From NCBI GenBank assembly GCA_903848955.1, contig CAINHS010000083.1, positions 1 to 53,209 of the forward strand: a stretch of DNA of 53,209 nt, read 5' to 3'. The notes below the pieces were generated by a model. That model was not told the origin of the DNA. It searched no databases and saw nothing but the letters and a program-made list of their open reading frames with translations. A program made the position numbers and the translations under genes. Shown piece after piece: positions 45,902-53,209 of this stretch. The DNA is from an uncultured beta proteobacterium (lineage in GTDB: Bacteria > Pseudomonadota > Gammaproteobacteria > Burkholderiales > Rhodocyclaceae). Each line of letters opens with the position of its first letter. Positions within the stretch are counted from its first letter, which is position 1.

Positions 45902-46698
45902 CACTCTGGTGGCTCACCTATCCCCTGCTGGGCGTATTCGCCGGTTTCGTCGCCGGCCTGTTCGGCGTCGGCGGCGGCCTGACCATCGTGCCCCTGCTCT
46001 TCATCCTGTTCACGGCGCAGGCCTTCCCGGTCGAGCACAGCATGCACCTGGCGCTCGGCACCTCGATGGCGACCATCGTGTTCACCTCGATAGCCAGCAT
46101 GCGCGCCCATCACAGCCACGGCGCAGTGCGCTGGGACATCGTCAAAAGCTTCGCCCCCGGACTGGTGCTCGGCACCCTGTCCGGTTCCTTTTTCGCCACC
46201 TGGGTACCGACCCGGCCCCTGGCCATGATGTTCACCGCAATCGTCTATTACGCCTCGGTGCAGATGATGCTGGACTTCAAACCCAAGCCCCACCGCCAGC
46301 TGCCCGGCACCTTCGGCATGATCATGACCGGCATCCTGATCGGCATCGTCTCAAGCCTGGTTGCCGCCGGCGGCGGCTTCCTGACGATCCCCTTCATGGT
46401 GTTCTGCAACGTGGTGATCCACCATGCCGTCGGCACGTCCTCTGCACTCGGATTCCCGATTGCGGTGGCCGGCACCCTCGGCTACATCCTCAGCGGCCTC
46501 AAGACGCAGGGCCTACCGGAGTATTCGCTGGGCTACGTCTATCTGCCCGCCTTCATCGGCGTCGTCGCCATCAGCTTCCTGATGGCTCCGGTCGGCGCCA
46601 AACTGGCGCACAAGCTGCCGGTGAAGCAGTTGAAGCGCGCCTTCGGCGGCTTTCTGGCCTTGCTGGCGAGCAAGATGCTGCACGGCCTGATCGGCTAA
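45898..46698 (+). CDS. TauE/SafE family sulfite/organosulfonate exporter
   Basis: 266-aa membrane protein with about eight hydrophobic segments. The duplicated TauE/SafE motif is visible: GLFGVGGGLTIVPLL near residue 20 and VAAGGGFLTIPFMV near 155, plus HLALGTSM and AVGTSSALGFP, the paired family signatures. Substrates of characterised members are sulfite or sulfoacetate; here unknown. The start at 45898 overlaps the EVE stop; a longer frame from 45859 is rejected. The 3' end overlaps the convergent GST gene by four bases. Confidence 0.92.
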   Translation: MTLWWLTYPLLGVFAGFVAGLFGVGGGLTIVPLLFILFTAQAFPVEHSMHLALGTSMATIVFTSIASMRAHHSHGAVRWDIVKSFAPGLVLGTLSGSFFATWVPTRPLAMMFTAIVYYASVQMMLDFKPKPHRQLPGTFGMIMTGILIGIVSSLVAAGGGFLTIPFMVFCNVVIHHAVGTSSALGFPIAVAGTLGYILSGLKTQGLPEYSLGYVYLPAFIGVVAISFLMAPVGAKLAHKLPVKQLKRAFGGFLALLASKMLHGLIG

Positions 46699-47390
46699 CG
46701 CACCGTCTTTGCGTCCTGTCCGAACAGCAGGCGCCTGGCCTCGTCGTCAATCACCGGCACCGGATTGATCTCCTGCGTCAGCGCGTAGGCGCGCTGCGTC
46801 GCCGCACGGCTGCGGATCGCTTCGAACCAGCGCTTCAACTGCGGAAAGTCGTCGAGATCCTGTCCCTGTTTCTGGTGCGGCACGATCCACGGATAGCAGG
46901 CCATGTCGGCGATCGAATACTCGCCGGTGATGAACTCGCGGTCGGCCAGGCGCTTGTTGAGGACCGCATACAGGCGCGCCGTTTCCCTGGTGTAACGCTC
47001 GATGGCGTAGGGAAGCTTTTCCGGCGCGTACTGCGTGAAATGGTGGTTCTGCCCCGCCATCGGACCGAGGCCGCCCATCTGCCAGAACAGCCACTGGATG
47101 GTTTCGTTGCGCCGGCGCAGGTCCGGGGCGATGAAGCGGCCGGTCTTGTCCGCCAGGTAGAGCAGTATGGCCCCCGACTCGAACAGCGCCAGCGGCGCGC
47201 CGCCATCGGCTGGCTGGTCATCGACGATGGCCGGTATCCGGTTGTTGGGTGCAATCCGGAGGAAGTCGGGGGCGAACTGCTCGCCCTTGCCGATGTTGAT
47301 CGGCACGATGCGGTAAGGCATCCCCGCCTCCTCGAGAAACATCGTGATCTTGTGACCGTTGGGGGTGGTCCAGTAGTAGAGGTCAATCAT
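46695..47390 (-). CDS. Glutathione S-transferase family protein
   Basis: 231-aa GST. The thioredoxin-like N-terminal domain reads DLYYWTTPNGHKITMFLEEAG and contains NNRIPAIVDD near residue 49 and the glutathione-binding LFESGAILLYLADK near 70. The C-terminal helical domain has YSIADMACYPWIVPH near 160. It resembles the YfcG/YghU group, which have disulfide-bond oxidoreductase activity with glutathione. Substrate unknown. Confidence 0.92.
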   Translation of the reverse strand: MIDLYYWTTPNGHKITMFLEEAGMPYRIVPINIGKGEQFAPDFLRIAPNNRIPAIVDDQPADGGAPLALFESGAILLYLADKTGRFIAPDLRRRNETIQWLFWQMGGLGPMAGQNHHFTQYAPEKLPYAIERYTRETARLYAVLNKRLADREFITGEYSIADMACYPWIVPHQKQGQDLDDFPQLKRWFEAIRSRAATQRAYALTQEINPVPVIDDEARRLLFGQDAKTVR

Positions 47391-47438
47391 GGCAATTGCT
47401 CCGGAACAAGTGTCGGCAAGTGTGCGCGTGGCGCAAAC

Positions 47439-47873
47439 TCAAAGCTGATTGTGCGTGCCCGAGCTCACTGCCAGATAGACTTCCCGCAGGAACAGGCTGA
47501 GCCCTGCAATCATCGCCAGCATGGCGGCGATGAAAGAGCTGGCCACCGCGCGGGAAAGATCGATGCCGAGCAGGGCTCCGAGAAAAGCACCGGCCACCAC
47601 CAGACAAACCAGAAGGGCGGAGAGCACGGCGCAGAAAATCGCGTGGTAAACCAGCCGGCTGCGACGCGCGAGGTACTGCATTTCCCGTTCTGTCAGCCCG
47701 GCCTCGTCTGCCGCTCGCGTACTCAGACGATCCTGTACCACGCGACGGCGATCGACAATCCGGCCCAGTCGCGAATTCATGGCATTGATCATGGTAGCGA
47801 TCGCCGTCAGCAGGAAGACCGGCGCCACCGCCAGCTGAATGACATGACCGATATCGGTGAGGTGCGATTCCAC
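47439..47873 (-). CDS. DUF2721 family membrane protein
   Basis: 144-aa membrane protein with three hydrophobic segments (VIQLAVAPVFLLTAIATMINAM near residue 12, AIFCAVLSALLVCLVVAGAFLGALLG near 80 and AMLAMIAGLSLFL near 118) around a charged cytoplasmic helix (RIVDRRRVVQDRLSTR). This is the DUF2721 family; function unknown. GGGAA lies upstream of the ATG at 47873. It lies 18 bp from the acyltransferase gene on the same strand. Confidence 0.85.
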   Translation of the reverse strand: MESHLTDIGHVIQLAVAPVFLLTAIATMINAMNSRLGRIVDRRRVVQDRLSTRAADEAGLTEREMQYLARRSRLVYHAIFCAVLSALLVCLVVAGAFLGALLGIDLSRAVASSFIAAMLAMIAGLSLFLREVYLAVSSGTHNQL

Positions 47874-47891
47874 GATTTCCCGGCCGGCGCC

Positions 47892-48794
47892 TCAGCGCCG
47901 CGGCGGCTCCAGCAACAGCGAAATCTGCGCGTCCTTGTCCAGCCACAACTGCTGCACCCAGCGCTGGAAGCCCTCGCGCGTTGCCGCATCGCCGGCGTAA
48001 TCGCTTTTCATCAGGTGTTCCGGCACCGGCAGGGTCTGCACCCGGACGATCACCCGCTGCAGTTTTCCGCAGAGGAATTCCCAGAAATCGGGGGCGCCGT
48101 CCGGGTAGACGATGGTGACATCGAGAATGGCGTGGAACTTCTCGCCCATGGCGTTCAGCGCCAGCGCGATGCCGCCCGCCTTGGGCTTGAGCAGGTGCCG
48201 GTAGGGCGACTGCTGGCGCTCGTGCTTGGCCGGCGTGAAGCGCGTACCCTCGAGAAAATTCATGACGCTGGTGGGGATCAGCGCAAACTTCTCGCAGGCC
48301 TTGCGCGTCGCCGCCTGATCCTTGCCGCGCATTTCCGGGTGCTGCCGCAGGTACTCCTCGCTGTGGCGGCGCATGAAGGGGAAATCCAGCGCCCACCAGG
48401 CCAGCCCCATGACCGGCACCCACATCAATTGCTGCTTGAGAAAGAACTTGAGCAGCGGGATGCGGTGGTTGAACAAGTGCTGCAGCACGAAAATGTCGGC
48501 CCAGGTCTGGTGATTGCAGTTGACCAGATACCAGCTGTGCGGATCGAGACCGTCTATGCCCTCGACATCCCACCGGGTGCGCTGGGTGAATTTCATCCAG
48601 GCACTGTTGAACGAGATCCATGCTTCGGCGATGGCCACCAGCACGGGATCGATGCGCAGGCGGATGGCCTTGAACGGCAGGAGCAGCTTGAGCAGGGCGA
48701 ACAGCAGCAGGGTCGGCACCCAGAACAGCGCGTTGAGTGCCAGCAGCAGAAAGGCGATGCCGCCGATCAGCGGCGCCGGCAGGAAAGTCAGCAT
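47892..48794 (-). CDS. YihG-like acyltransferase
   Basis: 300-aa membrane-associated acyltransferase. An N-terminal hydrophobic region (IGGIAFLLLALNALFWVPTLLLFALLKLLLP) precedes the catalytic NHQTWADIFVLQ (H-X4-D) near residue 94 and the FLEGTRFTPAK motif near 180. It matches the YihG-type 1-acylglycerol-3-phosphate acyltransferases of E. coli. The ATG at 48794 is chosen because the frame upstream overlaps the acyl-CoA synthetase gene. With that gene 7 bp upstream, the pair may build or remodel lipids. Confidence 0.85.
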   Translation of the reverse strand: MLTFLPAPLIGGIAFLLLALNALFWVPTLLLFALLKLLLPFKAIRLRIDPVLVAIAEAWISFNSAWMKFTQRTRWDVEGIDGLDPHSWYLVNCNHQTWADIFVLQHLFNHRIPLLKFFLKQQLMWVPVMGLAWWALDFPFMRRHSEEYLRQHPEMRGKDQAATRKACEKFALIPTSVMNFLEGTRFTPAKHERQQSPYRHLLKPKAGGIALALNAMGEKFHAILDVTIVYPDGAPDFWEFLCGKLQRVIVRVQTLPVPEHLMKSDYAGDAATREGFQRWVQQLWLDKDAQISLLLEPPRR

Positions 48795-48801
48795 GCCGGC
48801 A

Positions 48802-50328
48802 TCAGCGCGGCGCCATCGGCGAGTAGTGCCGGCGCAGGATGTTCTTCTGTACCTTGCCCATCGCGTTGCGCGGCAACTCATCAACCAGGTACACCCACTT
48901 CGGCACCTTGAAATTGGCCAGTTGGCCCTTGACCGCGGCGATGATGGACGCCTCGCTCAGCGCCGCGCCGGCCGCGTTCTTCTGCCGCACCACCACGGCG
49001 CTGACGGCTTCGCCGAAATCGGGATGCGGCAGGCCGATCACCGCCGACTCGACCACGCCGGGCAGGGCATCGATCAGCTCCTCGATTTCCTTCGGATACA
49101 CGTTGAGGCCGCCGGTGATCACCAGATCCTTGGAGCGGCCGCTGATGGTGACGTAGCCGTCGGCATCGAAGCTGCCCATGTCGCCGGTCCTGAAGTAACC
49201 GTCGGCGGTGAATTCTTCGCGGGTCTTTTCCGGCATGCCCCAGTAGCCGACGAAGACGTTGTCGCCCTTGACCTGGATGCCGCCGACCACCCCCGGCTTC
49301 AGCGGTGCATCCTTCGCCCCGACGATGCGCAGTGCCGTGCCCGGCAGCGGAAAGCCGACGGTGCCGCCGCGCCGTTCGCCTTCGTAGGGATTGGAAGTGA
49401 ACATGCCGCCCTCGGTCATGCCGTAACGTTCCAGAATCGTGTGACCGCTCCTCAGCCTGAACTCGTCGAAGGTTTCCCTGAGCAGCGGCGCCGAACCGGA
49501 AACGAACAGCCGGATGGTGCGGCAGGTGTCGCGAGCGAAAGCCGGGTCGAGCAGCAGGCGCACGTAGTAGGTCGGCACGCCCATGAACACGGTGGCCTGC
49601 GGCAGCAGCTTCATGGTGCGCGCGGCATCGAACTTCGGCTCGAAGAACATCGCCGACCCGTTCAGCAGTGTCGTGTGGCAGGCGACGAAAAGGCCATGCA
49701 CATGGAAAGTCGGCAGCATGTGAAGCAGCACATCGCCCGGCTGGAAATGCCAGTAGGCGTGCAGCGTCCTGGCATTGTGCGCGAGGTTGCCGTGGCTCAG
49801 CATGGCGCCCTTGGAGCGTCCCGTGGTGCCCGAGGTGTAGAGGATGGCGGCGAGATCGGCCGTGGTTCGCTGCACCGTGGCAAAACCGTCCGGCTGCGGC
49901 GCGGCGGCGGCGATCAGCGAACCGCGGCCGTCGTCGCCCAGCTCCAGCACATGCGGCACACGCGCATTCGCCGCCAGTTCGTCGGCCAGTTCGCGTATCT
50001 GCGGCCGACAGACGAAGAGACCGGGTTTCGAATCGGCCAGAAAGTACTCCAGCTCGTGACGCTGGTAGGCGGGATTCAACGGCAGGAAGACCATGCCGGC
50101 GCGGATCGCGGCGAGATACAGGACCAGGGCCTCCGGCGTCTTCTCCACCTGCGCCGCGACGCGGTCGCCCGGCTTGAGGCCCAGCGCAACGATCAGGTTG
50201 GCCATGCGTCCCGCGGCGCGCTCGACATCGCCGTAGGTCCACACCCGCCCGTCGGCGAGGATCATGCAAGGCGCCCGGTCCGTCTTGGGAAAACCGGAAG
50301 CAAGCAGGGAGTAGAGGTTCTGGTTCAT
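48802..50328 (-). CDS. Acyl-CoA synthetase, malonyl-CoA synthetase (MatB)-like
   Basis: 508-aa adenylate-forming enzyme. The P-loop LYTSGTTGRSKGAMLSH near residue 163, PTFHVHG near 213, ERYGMTEGGMFTSNPYEG near 298, YFRTGDMG near 380 and the C-terminal PRNAMGKVQKNILR (catalytic Lys) are present, so it should be active. Start MNQNLYSLLA and the RYGMTEGGM form resemble malonyl-CoA synthetases, but medium-chain substrates cannot be excluded. It is upstream of the acyltransferase on the same strand. Confidence 0.85.
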   Translation of the reverse strand: MNQNLYSLLASGFPKTDRAPCMILADGRVWTYGDVERAAGRMANLIVALGLKPGDRVAAQVEKTPEALVLYLAAIRAGMVFLPLNPAYQRHELEYFLADSKPGLFVCRPQIRELADELAANARVPHVLELGDDGRGSLIAAAAPQPDGFATVQRTTADLAAILYTSGTTGRSKGAMLSHGNLAHNARTLHAYWHFQPGDVLLHMLPTFHVHGLFVACHTTLLNGSAMFFEPKFDAARTMKLLPQATVFMGVPTYYVRLLLDPAFARDTCRTIRLFVSGSAPLLRETFDEFRLRSGHTILERYGMTEGGMFTSNPYEGERRGGTVGFPLPGTALRIVGAKDAPLKPGVVGGIQVKGDNVFVGYWGMPEKTREEFTADGYFRTGDMGSFDADGYVTISGRSKDLVITGGLNVYPKEIEELIDALPGVVESAVIGLPHPDFGEAVSAVVVRQKNAAGAALSEASIIAAVKGQLANFKVPKWVYLVDELPRNAMGKVQKNILRRHYSPMAPR

Positions 50329-50415
50329 GGTGGCGCGGCCGGTACAAGCAGTGCGCCCATTGTAGCCAATGCCAACCGGACCGGCCTGAAACTCGACGCC
50401 CTTCAGGTGCTCTAT

Positions 50416-50450
50416 CCCGGTCGGCAGCAGTTACTCTCTTGCCGACCGGG
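50416..50450. repeat. Perfect 11-bp inverted repeat upstream of the acyl-CoA synthetase gene
   Basis: CCCGGTCGGCA (50416-50426) and TGCCGACCGGG (50440-50450) form a hairpin with a 13-nt loop, about 90 bp upstream of the synthetase start on the minus strand. There is no T run, so it is not a standard terminator; a repressor site or small repeat is possible. Confidence 0.6.
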
Positions 50451-50640
50451 TCGAGGTTCTGCCGTTTACCACCGGCATTCAGTAAGCCCCCATCATGTAT
50501 TTCGGCCTCGCGTTACGACTTGCCCTTCTTACGTCCGCGTTGCAGCGGAAGCCGGCATTGGCAATGCCGTGAGCATGAGCTTTGAGTGGCCGGTGTCAGG
50601 CAAGCTACCGTCGAAGCAGGTGGCATTTCACACAGTAGCG

Positions 50641-50673
50641 AGCGGCCAATGGTAGAGTCGCATAATGGCCGCT
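50641..50673. repeat. Inverted repeat at left edge of AT-rich block
   Basis: AGCGGCCA (50641-50648) pairs with TGGCCGCT (50666-50673) across 17 nt. A related GGCCGCT occurs at the right side of the block (near 52630), where another hairpin lies at 52680-52699. Confidence 0.5.
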
Positions 50674-50749
50674 GGGAAATTGCCGTGAGATCTTTGCACC
50701 GGCTCACTTGGTGATACGCCACCAACAATTGTTTTGGGGAGACATTTTG

Positions 50750-51295
50750 TTGTCATCAATCTTGACTTATACCGGCAAGTGGTTCGATGTTCTCCGACCA
50801 GATCCCACGTTGATTGATATTTCCGATATTGCTGCGGCTCTCTCGAAACTCTGCCGCTTTGGAGGGCATTGTAAGAAATTCTATTCAGTAGCCGAGCACA
50901 GCATTACTTCATCAAAATGGATGGGGAACCGATACCAGGGAAATACGCCCCTTCGTATCTGGGCGTTACTACACGATGCGAGTGAAGCGTACATGGTGGA
51001 TATTCCTCGACCCGTCAAGCGCCAACTTCAGGAGTATGTACGCTTAGAAGATGCGATCCAGCATTCAATCGCCGTGCGCTTTGGTTTGCCGTGGCCAATG
51101 CCCGAGGAAGTGCATATCGTGGATCATGACATGCTGGCTATGGAATTACGCGCATACATGCCGTATCAACCTGAACACAAACTTCCGTCAATGCCGTCAA
51201 CAAGTGTGGCTTGTGATTTAGCCTCAATCACTCTCACTCCCGATTTGGCAGAAACCGCATTTCACGCAGAGGCATTGTCCCTTGGGCTGAAATGA
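50750..51295 (+). CDS. HD-domain phosphohydrolase (YfbR-like)
   Basis: 181-aa HD-domain protein. The metal-binding residues are present: His in YSVAEHSIT near residue 46, His-Asp in ALLHDASEAYMVD near 77, and Asp in IVDHDMLAME near 123. YfbR-type members hydrolyse deoxynucleoside monophosphates. No ATG suits; TTG 50750, seven bases after GGGGAGA, gives SSILTYTGKWFDVLRPDP, as relatives begin. The gene is clearly AT-richer than the preceding 50 kb, suggesting recent acquisition, and leads a three-gene plus-strand block. Confidence 0.82.
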   Translation: MSSILTYTGKWFDVLRPDPTLIDISDIAAALSKLCRFGGHCKKFYSVAEHSITSSKWMGNRYQGNTPLRIWALLHDASEAYMVDIPRPVKRQLQEYVRLEDAIQHSIAVRFGLPWPMPEEVHIVDHDMLAMELRAYMPYQPEHKLPSMPSTSVACDLASITLTPDLAETAFHAEALSLGLK

Positions 51296-51352
51296 GATGC
51301 GGAATGATATGTTCAGGCATTCGATGAAATTCGGACTTGTTGCACTTGATCC

Positions 51353-52120
51353 ATGATTGCCAAATCAGTGTACTTCTTGGGATGGGATGTCGGCGCTTGG
51401 CATTGCAAAGGCAACCTTACGGGTAAGACTAGCAGAGACGCCTTGGTCATTTTGGATTCGACGTTGAGATGCAAAGGTACATGGCGAGGAAATTTGTCAC
51501 AAAGCATTAACGATGCGGAGACAGCCGACGAATGGATTTCAATGCTATTTGCTTACTGCAAGATCGAACAGGAAGACCATAGGAGGTCAGAGATATTCCT
51601 CGCCATTGACACGCCACTAGGTTTTCCTGAAGCGTTTGTGCGTTTGGTGGGACATCGGCAATGCGTTCCGCGAATTGAAGAGTTGTCAAAAGACAACGTC
51701 TATTTGTACCGCGCGACGGAACGGGTCGTTGCTCAACATATTCGAAGGCCACTGTCAGCAGTTCAAGACCAGATTGGAAGCCAAGCCACTAAAGGGATGC
51801 ATATCTTGGCTAAGTTCGGAATCACAAAAGCGGCGGATTGCGGCGTTTGGAATTTGGTCACAGAAAATATTGCCCTGACAGTCATTGAGGCGTATCCGTC
51901 AGCTTGCGTCGGTTCGTCGAAGATCAATGAATTAAAGACACGATGCAATATCCCAGCTGTTTGGAGCGAAGATGAAAAAGATGCACTGACCTGCGCACTT
52001 GTCGCTAATCTTTATGGAACTGAGCGACACCTTCTGGCTGACCCCGATTCTGGAGTTCCACCTGATGAAGGTTGGATTTGGTTTCCGAAGGACGCGAATT
52101 TGATTGGCGGAGAAAACTGA
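51353..52120 (+). CDS. DUF429-like protein (RNase H-fold)
   Basis: 255-aa protein resembling the DUF429 family, predicted to have an RNase H-like fold. Acidic residues expected for such a fold are visible: Asp in FLGWDVGAWH near residue 12, Asp in FLAIDTPLGFPEAF near 87, Glu in VIEAYPSAC near 184 and Asp near the Asp-Glu-Lys-Asp-Ala stretch (EDEKDALTCALVA) near 205. Activity and substrate are unknown. The ATG at 51353 lacks a strong ribosome site. Base composition is low in GC, as in its neighbours. Confidence 0.75.
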   Translation: MIAKSVYFLGWDVGAWHCKGNLTGKTSRDALVILDSTLRCKGTWRGNLSQSINDAETADEWISMLFAYCKIEQEDHRRSEIFLAIDTPLGFPEAFVRLVGHRQCVPRIEELSKDNVYLYRATERVVAQHIRRPLSAVQDQIGSQATKGMHILAKFGITKAADCGVWNLVTENIALTVIEAYPSACVGSSKINELKTRCNIPAVWSEDEKDALTCALVANLYGTERHLLADPDSGVPPDEGWIWFPKDANLIGGEN

Positions 52121-52121
52121 A

Positions 52122-52622
52122 ATGACGGCGTATTCAAACGAGGTGCGGAGTCAATTTGAGCGGCTGGAGAATGAAGAGCTAATCGAAAAAGTTCAGAGCG
52201 GTACGCTGACTGACGCGGCTCACGAAATAGCCAAACAAGAATTAGCGTCGCGGGGTCTTCATGTTCCAGAGCAACAAGTGAGTAATCAGACCGCCGTAGA
52301 ACCCAAGCTAATTGCTGGTTTATACAGCAGCTTTCGCCGCGCATTTACGGGAAAGCTGGAGTTATGGCGAGTGTTTTGGAAAGGGGCGCTGATACCTGTC
52401 TTTTTGATGATGATCGTTAACGCCATTTTTTCAAACGATGGGAATATATCGAATATTGCCATGCGTTCTTACCTGTTGAGCTTTTGGTTTTGGATGTATG
52501 CGGTCTTGAAATGTTCTCCAAATGTGAGGACAGATCTGCTTGGCTTTTTGGCTAAACTGTATGCGGGGGCGATGCTTGTGTTGGTTCCGATTATGTTCGT
52601 CGGAAGTCTATTGCCACCTTGA
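52122..52622 (+). CDS. Membrane protein with N-terminal charged helix
   Basis: 166-aa protein beginning MTAYSNEVRSQFERLENEEL. The first 50 residues are charged and helical, with a LTDAAHEIAKQELASRGL element seen in several small membrane-protein families. Three hydrophobic segments follow (about residues 84-102, 115-130 and 142-163). It starts one base after the DUF429 stop, with GGAGA 9 bases upstream, so the two are probably cotranscribed. The family is not identified. Confidence 0.7.
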   Translation: MTAYSNEVRSQFERLENEELIEKVQSGTLTDAAHEIAKQELASRGLHVPEQQVSNQTAVEPKLIAGLYSSFRRAFTGKLELWRVFWKGALIPVFLMMIVNAIFSNDGNISNIAMRSYLLSFWFWMYAVLKCSPNVRTDLLGFLAKLYAGAMLVLVPIMFVGSLLPP

Positions 52623-52679
52623 AATTGATGGCCGCTTTGAGGGGTGCCTCCGGCCATTGACTATGACAATGTCAGCAGA

Positions 52680-52699
52680 CCGCTTCCAGTCTGAAGCGG
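52680..52699. repeat. Hairpin at right edge of AT-rich block
   Basis: CCGCTTC (52680-52686) pairs with GAAGCGG (52693-52699) across a 6-nt loop, just beyond the membrane-protein gene. There is no T run. It could end transcription weakly or mark the edge of an insertion. Confidence 0.45.
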
Positions 52700-52724
52700 C
52701 CAACACGATGTAATCGGTGCAACA

Positions 52725-52913
52725 TTACCCGGTTGGCGGGAAGTCCTTCAGGCAGCAGTTTCCCGAAGGATTCTTCGACTTGCACGAACACAATCCTGCC
52801 CGCGTCTTCTCCGCCACGAAGTCTTTCAGGGCCGGATTCCTGATGTAGTCGGACAAGCGGATGTCGAAGCAGTAGCAGATGATCCGGTCCCCGGGGGCTT
52901 CAGGCGCCGGCAT
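52725..52913 (-). CDS. Small cysteine-rich protein, CopZ-N/BFD-like
   Basis: 62-aa protein with a cysteine pattern of iron-sulfur metallochaperone-type domains: CYCFDIRLSDY near residue 13, CSCKSKNPSGNCCLKD near residues 42-57. The NPSGxCCL ending matches the N-terminal domain of CopZ-like proteins and BFD-type [2Fe-2S] modules. It would bind an iron-sulfur cluster or zinc. No clear ribosome site was found before the ATG at 52913. It lies 16 bp downstream of a TRAP transporter gene on the same strand. Confidence 0.72.
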   Translation of the reverse strand: MPAPEAPGDRIICYCFDIRLSDYIRNPALKDFVAEKTRAGLCSCKSKNPSGNCCLKDFPPTG

Positions 52914-52929
52914 GAGAATGTCCGGTGCT

Positions 52930-53209
52930 TTACTTGGTCGATATGCCCATCACCGCATCCGGGAAACCGGTGGCGATGGCAGGGAAGAAACAGCAGAGGA
53001 CGATGGCGATGAACATCAGGCCGACGAAAGGCATCACGCCCCAGATCACGTCCTTGAGCGGAATGTCGGGCGCGATGTTCTTGATGACGAAGATGTTGAG
53101 GCCGACCGGCGGATGGATCAGGCCCATTTCCATGACCACGGTCATCACCACGCCGAACCAGATCAGGTCGAAGCCGGCGGCCTTGAGCGGCGGCAGGATG
53201 ATCGGCGCC
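52930..53209 (-). CDS. dctM: TRAP transporter large permease DctM (3' part)
   Basis: The 3' end of a gene that continues past the right edge; only the last 92 codons are visible. The segment reads APIILPPLKAAGFDLIWFG, then MTVVMEMGLIHPPVGLNIFV and FVGLMFIAIVLCCFFPAIA, the C-terminal membrane spans of DctM-type permeases. These import organic acids with a periplasmic binding protein. The substrate cannot be judged here. Confidence 0.88.
   Translation of the reverse strand, partial: APIILPPLKAAGFDLIWFGVVMTVVMEMGLIHPPVGLNIFVIKNIAPDIPLKDVIWGVMPFVGLMFIAIVLCCFFPAIATGFPDAVMGISTK

Larger units (their letters stand above)
50329..50749. other. Intergenic region between matB-like gene and AT-rich block
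   Basis: 421 bp with no gene I can support. It holds an 11-bp inverted repeat (50416-50450), an inverted repeat AGCGGCCA/TGGCCGCT (50641-50673) and the point where base composition drops. A 26-codon frame (50577-50655) ends within it and looks like chance or debris. Confidence 0.5.

Noticed and set aside
45909-48911. 1000-codon plus-strand frame across TauE, GST, DUF2721 and acyltransferase genes
   Set aside because: It crosses genes on both strands with family matches and reads as low-complexity Arg/His-rich sequence.
50577-50655. 26-codon frame (beginning MSFEWPVSGK) before the AT-rich block
   Set aside because: Too short, no ribosome site and no family; it ends within an inverted repeat.
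50641-52720. AT-rich genes as an integron gene cassette linked to the integrase relic at 16345-16620
   Set aside because: I could not find attC-type core sites (GTTRRRY with RYYYAAC) at the edges, the relic is 34 kb away, and three genes form one unit.

Overview
The window is about 53 kb of GC-rich bacterial chromosome, densely packed with genes. Several linkages point to a betaproteobacterium, most likely near Rhodocyclales/Sterolibacteriaceae or Azoarcus-Aromatoleum relatives. These are an AorABC-type tungsten aldehyde oxidoreductase, the order gshA-gshB-apbE-EIIA(Man)-ptsH-ptsI-metX-metW, the 'ferrooxidans-type' glutamate-cysteine ligase, zapB-zapA followed by 6S RNA, and polA next to a DUF2782 gene. 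The genus is an inference; no rRNA or other strong marker lies in the window.

Layout. (1) 1-6.1 kb is aldehyde oxidation: aorA-aorB, a strong terminator, aorC, then an AldB/ExaC-type NAD aldehyde dehydrogenase with a DUF779 partner, preceded by a candidate sigma-54 promoter and upstream half-sites. (2) 6.2-14.4 kb is a co-directional run with many stop/start overlaps: ABC-F ATPase YbiT, an RHH/PIN toxin-antitoxin pair, an acyltransferase, ABC-F YheS, polyphosphate kinase 2, a PaiB-like protein, a COG1565 methyltransferase and an MliC-like lipoprotein. (3) 14.4-17.3 kb holds small proteins, AmpG, and a truncated integron-type integrase abutting ampG. (4) 17.3-25.2 kb is a minus-strand run for glutathione synthesis, ApbE flavinylation, an incomplete phosphotransferase system and methionine synthesis. 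It carries a palindromic element between gshA and gshB and an in-frame 36-bp tandem repeat in apbE. (5) 25.2-34.1 kb has a small membrane protein divergent from a LysR regulator, an orphan DNA adenine methylase, a secreted AcpA-like phosphoesterase, DUF2782, a LOG-family protein, polA and a lipoprotein. (6) 34.2-43.2 kb is lipopolysaccharide assembly: msbA, five glycosyltransferases and an O-antigen ligase, with a second dispersed palindromic element. (7) 43.2-50.3 kb has zapB-zapA-6S RNA, a degenerate EAL-HDOD protein, EVE protein, TauE/SafE transporter, GST, DUF2721, an acyltransferase and a MatB-like acyl-CoA synthetase. (8) 50.4-52.7 kb is a markedly AT-richer block with an HD-domain hydrolase, a DUF429 protein and a membrane protein, bounded by short hairpins. 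(9) The right edge has a CopZ/BFD-like cysteine protein and the 3' end of a TRAP transporter DctM gene.

No rRNA, tRNA, CRISPR array or intact insertion sequence was seen. The best candidate for something undescribed is the AT-rich HD/DUF429/membrane three-gene block. Next are the sigma-54-like control region of the aldB-DUF779 unit, the integrase remnant coupled to ampG, and the two kinds of small repeat.
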